A stretch of 64,000 nucleotides of DNA from Marivita sp030148515. GTDB taxonomy: Bacteria > Pseudomonadota > Alphaproteobacteria > Rhodobacterales > Rhodobacteraceae. The stretch lies in contig NZ_CP180351.1 in the NCBI RefSeq assembly GCF_048006345.1, positions 3,906,001 to 3,970,000 on the forward strand, given 5' to 3'. Positions within the stretch are counted from its first letter, which is position 1; each line of letters begins with the position of its first letter. Shown here in pieces: positions 8,273 to 15,761 of this stretch. Under the pieces are notes generated by a model. It had not been told where the DNA came from. It was given only the letters and a program-made list of their open reading frames with translations, and made no database searches. Both the position numbers and the translations under genes were made by a program.

Positions 8273-9322
8273 ATGACCTTTCTCAAGACAGCCGCTCTCA
8301 CCGCCATGCTTGGCATCACCGCAACCACTGGTATCGCGCAGGAGGTCACCCTCCGCTTCCAGCACTTCGTCTCGCCCAATTCGGCGAACCCCAAGTACTT
8401 CCTCGATCCGTGGGTCGAAAAGGTCGAAGCTGAATCGAATGGCCGGATCAAGATCGAGATCTACCCGTTCATGCAGCTTGGCGGCAAAGCCACCGCGCAA
8501 TATGACCTGATCCGCGATGGCGTGATCGACGGCGGCTGGGTGATCCCCGGTTACACACCGGGCCGCTTTCCCGAAGCCGAGGCGCTGGAGCTGCCCTTCA
8601 TGGTCACCAAAAGCGCCGAGGAAGCCTCGCGCGCGGCGTGGGAGTTCACGCAAAAGCACCTGATGGACGATTTCGCCGATGTGCACCTGATCGCCGCCCA
8701 CATGCACGGGCCGGGTATCGTGCACAAGAAAGGTGCGGCCATCGAAGACCTGAGCGATTTCGCGGGTCTCAAACTGCGCGGCCCGTCGCGCCCGGCAACC
8801 CTGCTGCTCGACAAGCTGGGGGCCGAACCCATCGGCCTGCCGGTGCCGCAATTCCCCGAAGCGCTGTCCAAAGGCGTGGTCGATGGCGGTGTGATCACAT
8901 GGGAAATGTCGCCTTCGCTCAAGCTGGATGAGCTGACCGACAGCCACACTGACGTTGCTGGCGACAAGTCGCTTTATAACCTCTACTTCATCTGGGCGAT
9001 GAACAAGGACAGCTACAATGCGCTGCCCGACGACCTCAAAGCGGTGATCGACGCCAATTCGGGTCTGGAAACGTCTGCGATGGCGGGTCGGGCCCATGAT
9101 ACGGGTGACCGTGACGGGTTTGTCGTGATGGAAGACGCCGGGAACGAGATCGCGACGCTCAGCGAAGACGTGACCGCGCAGATCGTGGCGCTGGGCGATG
9201 AGGTCACGCAGGACTGGATCGCCGAGATGACCGAGCGTGGCCTTGATGGCGCGCAACTGGTCGAAGATGCCCGCGCGGCGGTCGAAGCGACCCGTGGAAC
9301 CGCCAGCGGCACGGACGGGTAA
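8273..9322 (+). CDS. TRAP transporter substrate-binding protein (DctP family), orphan
   Basis: 349 residues with a signal peptide (MTFLKTAALTAMLGITATTG, cleaved near IAQ) and the two-domain DctP fold. The family segment DLSDFAGLKLRGPSRPATLLLDKLGAEPIG contains the arginine (in LRGPSR) that usually binds a substrate carboxylate. It would bind an organic acid in the periplasm and deliver it to a TRAP permease. No DctQ or DctM membrane subunit is adjacent, so it must work with a permease encoded elsewhere or act as a receptor. ATG at 8273 follows an AGGAGG site. A strong terminator follows the gene. Confidence 0.88.
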   Translation: MTFLKTAALTAMLGITATTGIAQEVTLRFQHFVSPNSANPKYFLDPWVEKVEAESNGRIKIEIYPFMQLGGKATAQYDLIRDGVIDGGWVIPGYTPGRFPEAEALELPFMVTKSAEEASRAAWEFTQKHLMDDFADVHLIAAHMHGPGIVHKKGAAIEDLSDFAGLKLRGPSRPATLLLDKLGAEPIGLPVPQFPEALSKGVVDGGVITWEMSPSLKLDELTDSHTDVAGDKSLYNLYFIWAMNKDSYNALPDDLKAVIDANSGLETSAMAGRAHDTGDRDGFVVMEDAGNEIATLSEDVTAQIVALGDEVTQDWIAEMTERGLDGAQLVEDARAAVEATRGTASGTDG

Positions 9323-9342
9323 AGCGCCTACAGTGCCAAGAG

Positions 9343-9384
9343 CGACGCGGCATCCATGCCGCGTCGTTTTGCGTCGACGCAAAA
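9343..9384. terminator. Tandem palindromes at convergent junction, with T/A tracts
   Basis: Palindrome 1 has perfect 11-bp arms (CGACGCGGCAT, 9343-9353; ATGCCGCGTCG, 9356-9366) and is followed at once by TTTT. Those Ts begin palindrome 2, an 18-bp perfect palindrome TTTTGCGTCGACGCAAAA (9367-9384). The first hairpin plus T-tract would terminate the plus-strand TRAP message, and the second reads as a hairpin flanked by A/T runs on both strands. The position between convergent genes fits bidirectional termination. Confidence 0.6.
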
Positions 9385-9398
9385 CTCTCCGCTCGGGA

Positions 9399-9572
9399 TC
9401 AGTCCTCCCGGTCCCAGCGCTTCCAAAGCAGCGACAAGAGTGTTTCTCCGGCCAGCGGTGTGGTGCAATCGGCCATCAACACCGGCCCGTCGCGCCGGGG
9501 TGAGGACGTGTCGGCCTGCGCGCGCATCTCCAGCATGCGCAACTCTTCAAGGGTCGGGCTGTAGATATCCAT
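9399..9572 (-). CDS. Small hypothetical protein, 57 residues
   Basis: A short frame from ATG at 9572 to TGA at 9399 gives MDIYSPTLEELRMLEM and ends LLSLLWKRWDRED. It starts 12 bp after the stop of rsmD on the same strand, so it would be the last gene of the flavoprotein-rsmD-ORF transcript. The N-terminal half is acidic and helical in character, and the C-terminus is amphipathic with tryptophans. I recognise no domain. Evidence for being real is the operon position, the clean start and the fact that it fills the gap to the convergent terminator. No strong ribosome binding site is seen. Confidence 0.5.
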   Translation of the reverse strand: MDIYSPTLEELRMLEMRAQADTSSPRRDGPVLMADCTTPLAGETLLSLLWKRWDRED

Positions 9573-9584
9573 GAGCAGACCCTA

Positions 9585-10157
9585 TCACAGGTCAGCCATT
9601 TCCCCAAATCGCAACACCGTCACATGCGTATCGCCATAGCGCCGCGTCTCAAGCCGGGTAAACCCTTCGGGTGCCACCTGCGGCGTGTTCTCTTCCCAGA
9701 CGACCAGCGCATCCTCGGCCAGCCAACCACCTTTCACGGCAGCCGACAGCGCCTTGTCCCCCATCCCCTTGCCGTAGGGCGGGTCCAGAAACACCAGCGT
9801 GGCGGGCGCACCATCACAAGGCGGCAGACGCGTCGCATCCCGCGCGATCACCCGCCCCGTTTCGCAGCGCAACAGCTTGAGGTTCTCCTTGATCAGCGAC
9901 AGCGCCTTGCGCCCGTCATCGACAAACACAGCCGACGCTGCCCCGCGCGACAGCGCCTCCAACCCCAGCGCCCCGGTCCCTGCAAAAAGGTCGAGCACAT
10001 GCGCGCCCTCGAACGGATCTCCGAACCGCCCGCCCGCCAACATGTTGAACAGGCTCTCCCGAACCCGGTCCGTCGTGGGCCTCAGATGCGCACCGGGATC
10101 GCCTTTGCCCACATTGGCAAGCGCCCGCCCGCGCCATGTGCCCGCGATGATCCTCAC
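9585..10157 (-). CDS. rsmD: 16S rRNA (guanine(966)-N2)-methyltransferase RsmD
   Basis: 190 residues, the usual RsmD length. It shows the N-terminal MRIIAGTWRGRAL segment, the family LRPTTDRVRESLFNML motif, the SAM-binding glycine-rich VLDLFAGTGALGLEALSRGA, and the catalytic LDPPYGKG (DPPY) motif. It methylates N2 of G966 in 16S rRNA during 30S assembly. The start is a GTG overlapping the stop of the upstream flavoprotein gene (GTGA), so translation is probably coupled. A small ORF follows 12 bp downstream. Confidence 0.95.
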   Translation of the reverse strand: MRIIAGTWRGRALANVGKGDPGAHLRPTTDRVRESLFNMLAGGRFGDPFEGAHVLDLFAGTGALGLEALSRGAASAVFVDDGRKALSLIKENLKLLRCETGRVIARDATRLPPCDGAPATLVFLDPPYGKGMGDKALSAAVKGGWLAEDALVVWEENTPQVAPEGFTRLETRRYGDTHVTVLRFGEMADL

Positions 10158-11365
10158 GCCTTGAGCAGCGCCTTGAGGTCGGTGGCCGGATCGCGCACGG
10201 CCTCCGGCGCAGGCGACTTGCCCGCCTCGATCAGCCGCTTGCCCACCATATAGGCGCGCGGGTCGTTCATCGCGTCGATGGCCAGCAGCCGGTCGCCTGC
10301 GTAGTACCAGAACGACACCACACCATCCTCGCCCTGCCGGGTGACGATCCGGTCATATCCGGCGCTCAGCCCTGCGATCTGAAGCTTCACATCATACTGA
10401 TCCGACCAGAACCACGGTTTCGCCTCGTACGCCCTACCTTCGCCCAGAATGTTGTCCGCGACACTTTCCGCCTGATCGATGGCATTGCCGACGCTTTCCA
10501 GGCGCATCTGCTGACCGTTCATCGGGAAGGACGCACAATCCCCCGCCGCCCAGATATGCGGGTCCGACGTGCGCCCAAGCGAGTCAGTGGCGATGCCGTT
10601 CTCGATCCGAACGCCTGCCGCCTCGGCAAGCTGCGTGTTTGGAACAATCCCCACACCCACCAGCACGAAATCCACCTCCAGCGTGCTGCCATCGCTCAGC
10701 ACAGCACCCGTCACACGACCCTCAGTGCCGGTCAGGTGATCCAGCCCGACGCCTTCGCGGATGTCCACTCCATGACGGCTGTGCACGTCCCGGAAATAGG
10801 CCGAGGTCTCGGGCGCTGCGACCCGTTGCAGAATGCGGTCTGCCATCTCGACCAGCGTCACGGTCAGCCCCAGCTTGGCCGCCACGGCTGCGGCCTCCAG
10901 CCCGATATACCCGCCGCCGACGATCAGCACCCGCGCACCGTTGGTAAAGCGGGGGGCCATCGCGTCCACATCGTGCAAGCCGCGGACGACCATCACACCG
11001 TCCAGATCGCCGCCAATGCTGGCAGGCAAACGGCGCGGGGTGGACCCTGTGGTCAGCACAAGATCATCGTAGTGCAGCACCTCGTCCCCGACAGTCAGTG
11101 TCTGCGTCGCAGGATCTATCGCCGTCACAGGGGCACCAAGTTTCAAGGCGATATCCTGCTCTGCATAGAAACTCTCGGGCCGCAGATAAAGCCGGTCCCG
11201 CTCCATCTCTCCCAGAAGATAGGCCTTGGACAGCGGCGGTCGCTGGTACGGCGGAAACGGTTCTTCCCCGATCAGCGTGATTTGACCTTCGAACCCTTTG
11301 GCGCGCAGACGTGCGACGCATGACGATCCGGCCTGACCCGCCCCGACCACAATTACCTGTCTCAT
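10154..11365 (-). CDS. FAD-dependent ferredoxin/rubredoxin reductase-like oxidoreductase
   Basis: 403 residues. The N-terminal FAD Rossmann motif VVGAGQAGSSC and central NAD(P)H motif VLIVGGGYIGLEAAA, together with the FAD segment WAAGDCASFP, identify the oxygen-coupled NAD(P)H ferredoxin reductase family (putidaredoxin/rhodocoxin reductase type). Such enzymes transfer electrons from NADH to a ferredoxin serving a monooxygenase. No ferredoxin gene is adjacent, but an alkane hydroxylase lies 650 bp beyond its start; a functional link is only a guess. Start ATG at 11365 (MRQVIVVGAG) is fixed by the Rossmann motif. It is translationally coupled to rsmD and divergent from the peroxiredoxin gene. 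Confidence 0.85.
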   Translation of the reverse strand: MRQVIVVGAGQAGSSCVARLRAKGFEGQITLIGEEPFPPYQRPPLSKAYLLGEMERDRLYLRPESFYAEQDIALKLGAPVTAIDPATQTLTVGDEVLHYDDLVLTTGSTPRRLPASIGGDLDGVMVVRGLHDVDAMAPRFTNGARVLIVGGGYIGLEAAAVAAKLGLTVTLVEMADRILQRVAAPETSAYFRDVHSRHGVDIREGVGLDHLTGTEGRVTGAVLSDGSTLEVDFVLVGVGIVPNTQLAEAAGVRIENGIATDSLGRTSDPHIWAAGDCASFPMNGQQMRLESVGNAIDQAESVADNILGEGRAYEAKPWFWSDQYDVKLQIAGLSAGYDRIVTRQGEDGVVSFWYYAGDRLLAIDAMNDPRAYMVGKRLIEAGKSPAPEAVRDPATDLKALLKA

Positions 11366-11390
11366 TGATAAACCTTTTTTCGCCGTACCA

Positions 11391-11418
11391 TTGGTCTGGT
11401 TGCGGGCGACCCTATATG
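11391..11418 (+). promoter_or_regulatory. Candidate sigma-70-type promoter for the peroxiredoxin gene
   Basis: TTGGTC (11391-11396), a 16-nt spacer and TATATG (11413-11418) lie 42 bp before the peroxiredoxin start at 11460, in the short divergent gap with the flavoprotein gene. Both boxes match the consensus partially. Read from sequence only. Confidence 0.3.
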
Positions 11419-11459
11419 GCAGAGCATCCAGAATGCAATTCTTCAACGAGGGACAGAAG

Positions 11460-11948
11460 ATGACAATCGCACCGGGTGATACCCTGCCAGAAGCGACACT
11501 TGTGAAACTGGGGGCCTCAGGCCCTGAAGCCGTGTCTTTGGCCGATCATGCCAAAGGCAAGAAAGTCGTGATCTTCGCCGTACCCGGCGCGTTCACGCCA
11601 ACCTGCCATTCGGCCCATGTGCCCAGCTTCATCCGCACGAAAGATCAGTTTGCCGCAAAAGGCGTTGACGAGATCATCTGCGTGTCGGTCAACGACCCCT
11701 TCGTGATGAAAGCCTGGGGCGAAGCCACGGGCGCGACCGAAGCCGGCATCACCATGCTGGGCGACGCGCAAAGCGCCTTCACCAAGGCCATCGGCATGGA
11801 TTTCGACGCGCCGCCCGCCGGACTGATCGCGCGATCCAAGCGCTATGCGATGGTCGTCGAGGACGGCAAAGTGACCAAGCTGCATGTCGAAGAAAGCCCC
11901 GGCGTCTGCGAGATTTCGGGTGGTGAGGCTTTGCTCGCCGAGCTGTGA
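11460..11948 (+). CDS. Peroxiredoxin, Prx5/type-2-like
   Basis: 162 residues of the Prx5 (AhpC/TSA redoxin) family. The peroxidatic cysteine is C49 in PGAFTPTCHSAHVP, with T46 and the later arginine (SKR) completing the usual active site. A second cysteine, C150 (SPGVCEIS), could be the resolving residue. These enzymes reduce hydrogen or alkyl peroxides, typically using glutaredoxin or thioredoxin, in the cytosol. The ATG at 11460 follows GAGGGACAGAAG; a longer start at 11433 (MQFFNEGQK) is possible but fits the family less well. It is convergent with alkB, with paired palindromes in the gap. Confidence 0.92.
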   Translation: MTIAPGDTLPEATLVKLGASGPEAVSLADHAKGKKVVIFAVPGAFTPTCHSAHVPSFIRTKDQFAAKGVDEIICVSVNDPFVMKAWGEATGATEAGITMLGDAQSAFTKAIGMDFDAPPAGLIARSKRYAMVVEDGKVTKLHVEESPGVCEISGGEALLAEL

Positions 11949-11955
11949 TCGGCGC

Positions 11956-11999
11956 GGGCAATCCTTTGAAGGATTGCCCAAAACTCTTCGAAGAGTTTT
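11956..11999. repeat. Paired palindromes, copy A (convergent junction)
   Basis: Palindrome 1 (11956-11979) has perfect 11-bp arms GGGCAATCCTT and AAGGATTGCCC around TG. Palindrome 2 (11980-11999) is a perfect 20-bp palindrome with core TTCGAA and outer AAAA/TTTT. It directly abuts palindrome 1 and is followed by two more Ts and GGGCCC. The CCC ending palindrome 1 can instead pair with the GGG after palindrome 2, so the hairpins may compete. It is one of four architecturally similar elements in the window (also near 23123, 26104 and 31426) and sits between convergent prx and alkB. Confidence 0.6.
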
Positions 12000-12016
12000 T
12001 TGGGCCCGGTGTCGGA

Positions 12017-13159
12017 TTACAGTCCGTGCCGGGCCTTGTTGTAGGCGGACCAGTCGTCGATCTCGGGATAGTACCTCTCGCGCCACGCTTTGACCCTAGG
12101 GTTCATCATCGCCCGCCATTTGCGCGGGAAAAGCGCGAAGAAGGTCATCACCGGATAGCCATAGGGCAGTTGCGGGGCCTCGTCCTCATCATAGGTCTGC
12201 AGCAGCGGAAAGCGGCGGTCAGGTTTGTAGTGGTGGTCGGAATGTCGCTGCAGGTTGATCAGGAACCAGTTCGACGCCTTCTGAGATGCGTTCCAGCTGT
12301 GGCGCGGTTTGACATGTTCGTATTTGCCGTCTCCCAGGTATTTCCGCGTCAGGCCGTAATGTTCCACATAGTTCACCAGCTCCAGTTGGAAGATTGCCGC
12401 GAGCGCCTGCAAGACAAACACGAGCGCACCCAGCCCGCCGCCAAGAGCAAAGGCCAGCACGATGAAGAACAGCTGCAACATCCAATAGCGCCAGAACGGG
12501 TTGCTGATGTGCCACCACGGCAGGTCCTTGCGCGCCAGCATGTCGCGTTCGGCGAGAAACGAGGACAGCAGGCTTTGCTTCAATACACGCGGGTAGAACC
12601 GCCAGAAGCTTTCGTTGTAGCGCGCCGTCACCGGGTCGCGGGGTGTGCCGACATGGCGGTGATGCACAAGCAGGTGTTCTGATCGGAAATGGCCGTAAAG
12701 GGCCATGCACATCAGGATATCCCCAAGCCAGCGTTCCAGCTTGTTTTTCTGGTGCATCAATTCATGCGCGTACACGATGCCCACGGTGCCAGACAGAACC
12801 CCCATGCCGACAGTCACGAGGTAAATCTCAAGCGGGCCAAGATGGTCGGCACGGGGGATGTACCAGACCATGCCAAAAATCATCAGGAATTGCAGTGGCG
12901 GCCAGATCAGCGTGATCATCTTGTGCCAGTAAAGTGCGCTGTCCTTGGTCTGCGGGTCGAGGTTGTCGGTATCAAGGCCCAACGCGGCATCCAGCGTGGC
13001 GAAGACACCCCATGTGGCGATGATCGGAACGAGCGCCCAGACCCCGCCGATCACCGCGCCGGACAGCACCAGCGGCAGCATGAACAGCGAAAGCCAGAAG
13101 GGCACCGCTGCCCGGAACGGCAGACGCGACACAGAGGGAGTCAGGGCGCTGTCAGACAT
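12017..13159 (-). CDS. alkB: Alkane 1-monooxygenase (AlkB-type non-haem diiron hydroxylase)
   Basis: 380 residues, an integral membrane enzyme with about six membrane helices. All histidine boxes of the AlkB/XylM family are present: HELMHQK (132-138), EHLLVHHRHVGTPRDP (161-176), NYVEHYGL (263-270) and LQRHSDHH (303-310). The enzyme hydroxylates the terminal carbon of medium-chain n-alkanes with O2, taking electrons from rubredoxin and rubredoxin reductase. No rubredoxin gene is adjacent. The GTPRDP sequence after box 2 is typical of true alkane hydroxylases rather than of fatty-acid desaturases. It lies downstream of mutY on the same strand, with a 76-bp gap holding a 7-bp inverted repeat (AATGACG 13219-13225, CGTCATT 13234-13240). 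Confidence 0.92.
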   Translation of the reverse strand: MSDSALTPSVSRLPFRAAVPFWLSLFMLPLVLSGAVIGGVWALVPIIATWGVFATLDAALGLDTDNLDPQTKDSALYWHKMITLIWPPLQFLMIFGMVWYIPRADHLGPLEIYLVTVGMGVLSGTVGIVYAHELMHQKNKLERWLGDILMCMALYGHFRSEHLLVHHRHVGTPRDPVTARYNESFWRFYPRVLKQSLLSSFLAERDMLARKDLPWWHISNPFWRYWMLQLFFIVLAFALGGGLGALVFVLQALAAIFQLELVNYVEHYGLTRKYLGDGKYEHVKPRHSWNASQKASNWFLINLQRHSDHHYKPDRRFPLLQTYDEDEAPQLPYGYPVMTFFALFPRKWRAMMNPRVKAWRERYYPEIDDWSAYNKARHGL

Positions 13160-13235
13160 GAACGTGCTCGGTATTTCCTAGTACACAGCATGTAACGGCA
13201 GAATTGGCGTTCACCAATAATGACGTAACGTGGCG

Positions 13236-14312
13236 TCATTTTGCTTTGGTCAGGGCATGGGCTTTGCGCATCACCGTGGGCAGGTCGTCCGGATCGAAAT
13301 CGTCGGCCTCAACGAACATGCCGCGCATCGGTGCGCGGTCCATCGGCACCAGCGCGGTCTTGACCGTGAGCCGCAGGTGAAAATGGGTGAAGGTGTGCCG
13401 CGCTTCTTCGGGAAGTGTGCGCCATTCGGCGCGGATCGGGGGATCTTCGGTGGGAGCGTCGCCCCAGTCGCTGCCGGGCCAGCCGAGCATCCCGCCCAAG
13501 AGCCCGCTGTCGGGGCGCTGTTCCAGCAGCCAAGCGCCATCAACCCGGCGGGCAAGGTAGGCAATGCCGAACCGCGTCGGTTTGCGCTTCTTCGGAGATT
13601 TCTTCGGCAGGTCTTTGGCTGTGCCCGACTCCCACGCTGCGCAGGATTTGCGCCATGGGCACAGACCGCAAGCCGGGTTGCGCGGGGTGCAGATGGTGGC
13701 CCCCAGATCCATCACCGCTTGGGCATAGCAGCCGGGGCGTGTCTGTGGGGTGAGGGCTGAGGCGTATTGCATCAGCACTGGTTTCGCTGAGGGCAGGGGC
13801 GTGTGGTCGTCATAGAGTCGCGCCATCACCCGTTCCACGTTTCCATCCAGCACGGTCTCTGGCAGGTCAAAGGCGATGGAGGCGATGGCAGCCGCGGTGT
13901 ATGGGCCGATGCCCGGCAGCGCGATCAGTCCGGCATAGCTGTCTGGGAACACGCCATCGTGATCGTGATGTACCACGCGGGCGCATTTGAGCAGGTTGCG
14001 GGCGCGGGCGTAGTAGCCCAACCCGGCCCAAGCGGCCATCACATCGGCATCTTCGGCCTTTGCCAGATCGCTGACGGTGGGCCAGCGGGTGGTGAACGCC
14101 TCGAAATAGCTTTTGACGGCGGCCACGGTGGTCTGTTGCAGCATGATCTCGGACATCCAGACGCGATACGGGTCGGGGCGCACACCCTGTGCCCGCGCGG
14201 CCGGTCCCACACGCCACGGCATCTGGCGGGCATGCCTGTCGTACCAGTCGAGCAACGCGGCGGGGTCGGGCCGTTCACGCAAGTCTGACATTCCTTTGAA
14301 CTCGGGTCTCAT
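13236..14312 (-). CDS. mutY: A/G-specific adenine glycosylase MutY
   Basis: 358 residues. The helix-hairpin-helix LPGIGPYTAAAIASIAF, the catalytic region SEIMLQQTTV, the aspartate in VMDLGATIC and the iron-sulfur ligands C-x6-C-x2-C-x5-C (ICTPRNPACGLCPWRKSC) identify MutY. The C-terminal NUDIX-like domain (about residues 225-358) reads 8-oxoguanine. MutY removes adenine mispaired with 8-oxoG. Two starts are possible: 14312 (MRPEFKGM) or the internal ATG at 14291 (MSDLRERP); neither has an ideally spaced ribosome binding site. It is divergent from the DUF721 gene with a gap of 61 bp, the mutY-DUF721-dsbA arrangement I know from relatives. Confidence 0.94.
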   Translation of the reverse strand: MRPEFKGMSDLRERPDPAALLDWYDRHARQMPWRVGPAARAQGVRPDPYRVWMSEIMLQQTTVAAVKSYFEAFTTRWPTVSDLAKAEDADVMAAWAGLGYYARARNLLKCARVVHHDHDGVFPDSYAGLIALPGIGPYTAAAIASIAFDLPETVLDGNVERVMARLYDDHTPLPSAKPVLMQYASALTPQTRPGCYAQAVMDLGATICTPRNPACGLCPWRKSCAAWESGTAKDLPKKSPKKRKPTRFGIAYLARRVDGAWLLEQRPDSGLLGGMLGWPGSDWGDAPTEDPPIRAEWRTLPEEARHTFTHFHLRLTVKTALVPMDRAPMRGMFVEADDFDPDDLPTVMRKAHALTKAK

Positions 14313-14373
14313 TTGTGGGGTGGTTGCGATGGCATCTCGCCACTAGAATAGCGTTCGGACAAGGGAGTCAAAC

Positions 14374-14885
14374 ATGGCGCCGCGCAACAGTCAGACCCAT
14401 GGCTTCAAACGCACATCGAGCCTCTTGCAGACTCGATCCGCAAGACATCCGAGACGCGTGGCTTTGCGCAGTCGCGCCTTTTGACCCACTGGGCCGAGAT
14501 CGCTGGCGAGGACATCGCCGCGATGAGCCGTCCTGTCGAAGTGCGCTATGGGCGGGGCGGGTTCGGCGCGACGCTGACGCTTTTGACCACGGGGGCCAAT
14601 GCGCCGATTCTCGAGATGCAGAAGGAAAAGCTGCGCGAGAAGGTGAACGCGGTTTATGGCTACAACGCGATTTCCAAGGTGCGGATCACGCAGACCGCCT
14701 CGACCGGGTTTTCGGAAGGTCAGGTGAGCTTTGATCACCGCCCCAAAGGCGTGCGTGACGACACGCCCGCCGCGATCCTGCCAGAGGCGCAGCACGTGGC
14801 AGGGGGCGTTCAGGACGACGGATTGCGCGCGGCGCTGGAACGTCTTGCCACGAACGTCTATTCAAAAACACAAAATCGGACTTAA
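14374..14885 (+). pseudogene. DUF721 (DciA-like) gene with an apparent 1-nt frameshift
   Basis: Translation from ATG 14374, which has a GGGAG site just upstream, gives MAPRNSQTHGFKRTSSLL and then runs into a stop (TGA, 14482-14484). The expected continuation, ADSIRKTSETRGFAQSRLL then THWAEIAGEDIA, is open in the other frame up to 14885. Adding one base after the TTG codon at 14425-14427 would restore a single reading frame of about 170 residues. The downstream part alone could start only at TTG 14481, with no ribosome binding site. DUF721 proteins include DciA, the loader of the replicative helicase, so real loss would be surprising. A sequencing error, a recent mutation or recoding are all possible. 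Confidence 0.7.
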
Positions 14886-14917
14886 GTCCTTCGGGAAACA
14901 GAGCAAAGGGTTTCGCA

Positions 14918-15601
14918 ATGAAACAACGGATGATGACGATTGCACTGGCGGTGGCCCTTGCGGGTGGCGCAGGATGGTGGATTACCGGGACAGGCTCTCA
15001 GGCGCCCACGATCAATGGGCAGGCCATTGCGCTGCCCGGCGCGGCCAATGCGCAGTCCAGCACACAGGCAGAGGTGACCATCGAGGACATGGTGCTGGGT
15101 GCCGAAGACGCACCGGTCGAAATCATCGAATACGCGTCCTACACCTGCCCGCATTGCGCCAATTTTCACAAGGGTGTCTTCAAGGACCTGAAGGCGGATT
15201 ACATCGACACCGGCAAGGTCAAGTTCACCTATCGCGAGGTCTATTTCGACCGCTATGGCCTGTGGGGATCGCTCGTCGCGCGCTGCGGTGGTGAGGATCG
15301 GTTCTTTGGCATCACCGAAATGATCTATGACACCCAGGGCCAATGGACCCGTGCCGGATCGGAAGCGGCAATTGCCGATGAGCTGCGCAAGATCGGCCGG
15401 ATTGCTGGTCTGGAGAACGATCAGCTTGAGGCGTGTCTGAGCAATGGCGACAAGGCGCGTGGATTGATCGAATGGTATCAGGCCAATGCCGAAGAGCATG
15501 GGATCAATTCGACCCCGTCCTTCGTGATCGATGGGACCACCTATTCGAACATGAGCTATAGCGAGTTCAAGGAAATCATTGACGACAAGCTGGGCAGCTA
15601 A
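14918..15601 (+). CDS. DsbA-family thiol:disulfide oxidoreductase
   Basis: 227 residues with an N-terminal signal/anchor segment (MKQRMMTIALAVALAGGAG) and a thioredoxin-fold DsbA domain with the active site C77-P-H-C80 in YTCPHCANFHKG. The cis-proline loop is NSTPSFVIDG near the C-terminus. It would introduce or exchange disulfides in periplasmic proteins; the family includes BdbD/DsbG-like enzymes (Thioredoxin_4). The start is the ATG after an AAAGGG site. It follows the DUF721 gene by 32 bp on the same strand and is closed by a strong terminator. Confidence 0.88.
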   Translation: MKQRMMTIALAVALAGGAGWWITGTGSQAPTINGQAIALPGAANAQSSTQAEVTIEDMVLGAEDAPVEIIEYASYTCPHCANFHKGVFKDLKADYIDTGKVKFTYREVYFDRYGLWGSLVARCGGEDRFFGITEMIYDTQGQWTRAGSEAAIADELRKIGRIAGLENDQLEACLSNGDKARGLIEWYQANAEEHGINSTPSFVIDGTTYSNMSYSEFKEIIDDKLGS

Positions 15602-15627
15602 GCCCGCAACGCCATTATCTTTCAAAG

Positions 15628-15657
15628 AAAGGCCGGGTCTTTGAACCGGCCTTTTTT
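15628..15657 (+). terminator. Rho-independent terminator after the dsbA-like gene
   Basis: A 9-bp stem AAAGGCCGG (15628-15636) and CCGGCCTTT (15646-15654) with a 9-nt loop is followed by a run of T to 15657. It lies 27 bp after the stop at 15601. A textbook intrinsic terminator. Confidence 0.85.
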
Positions 15658-15679
15658 GGTGTCTGCAACGAGTTCTGCA

Positions 15680-15741
15680 AATAGGTCCGATACGGTCCGA
15701 TTGTTTCGCGTGCGAAACATTGGGTTCAATCCGGACCTATT
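15680..15741. other. Structured non-coding element with duplicated GGTCCGAT
   Basis: A perfect 10-bp outer stem, AATAGGTCCG (15680-15689) with CGGACCTATT (15732-15741), encloses GATT/AATC pairing and a hairpin GTTTCG-CGTG-CGAAAC (15703-15718). The left side carries GGTCCGAT twice (15684-15691 and 15694-15701), so the single CGGACC on the right could pair with either copy. It sits between the dsbA terminator and a convergent gene, where no leader is expected. It could be a small RNA, a bidirectional terminator variant or a protein-binding site; no function is assigned. Confidence 0.4.
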
Positions 15742-15755
15742 AACCCTTTGTTAAC
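15740..15755. promoter_or_regulatory. Full CtrA-type box TTAA-N7-TTAAC
   Basis: TTAACCCTTTGTTAAC at 15740-15755 matches the published CtrA consensus TTAA-N7-TTAAC exactly. CtrA is the alphaproteobacterial response regulator for cell-cycle, motility and, in Rhodobacterales, gene-transfer-agent genes. The box lies 6 bp from the stop codon of the minus-strand operon, not in front of a coding gene, and abuts the structured element on its left. A short AT-rich match can arise by chance. Confidence 0.4.
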
Positions 15756-15761
15756 TAATGC

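Noticed and set aside
13219..13240. 7-bp inverted repeat AATGACG/CGTCATT at the mutY end
   Set aside because: Short arms partly inside the mutY stop region with no T-tract; not distinguishable from chance, so it is only mentioned under alkB.
15723..15733. GGTTCAATCC resembling a tRNA T-arm
   Set aside because: No acceptor stem, D-arm or anticodon arm fits around it. The surrounding pairing forms a different structure, described separately.
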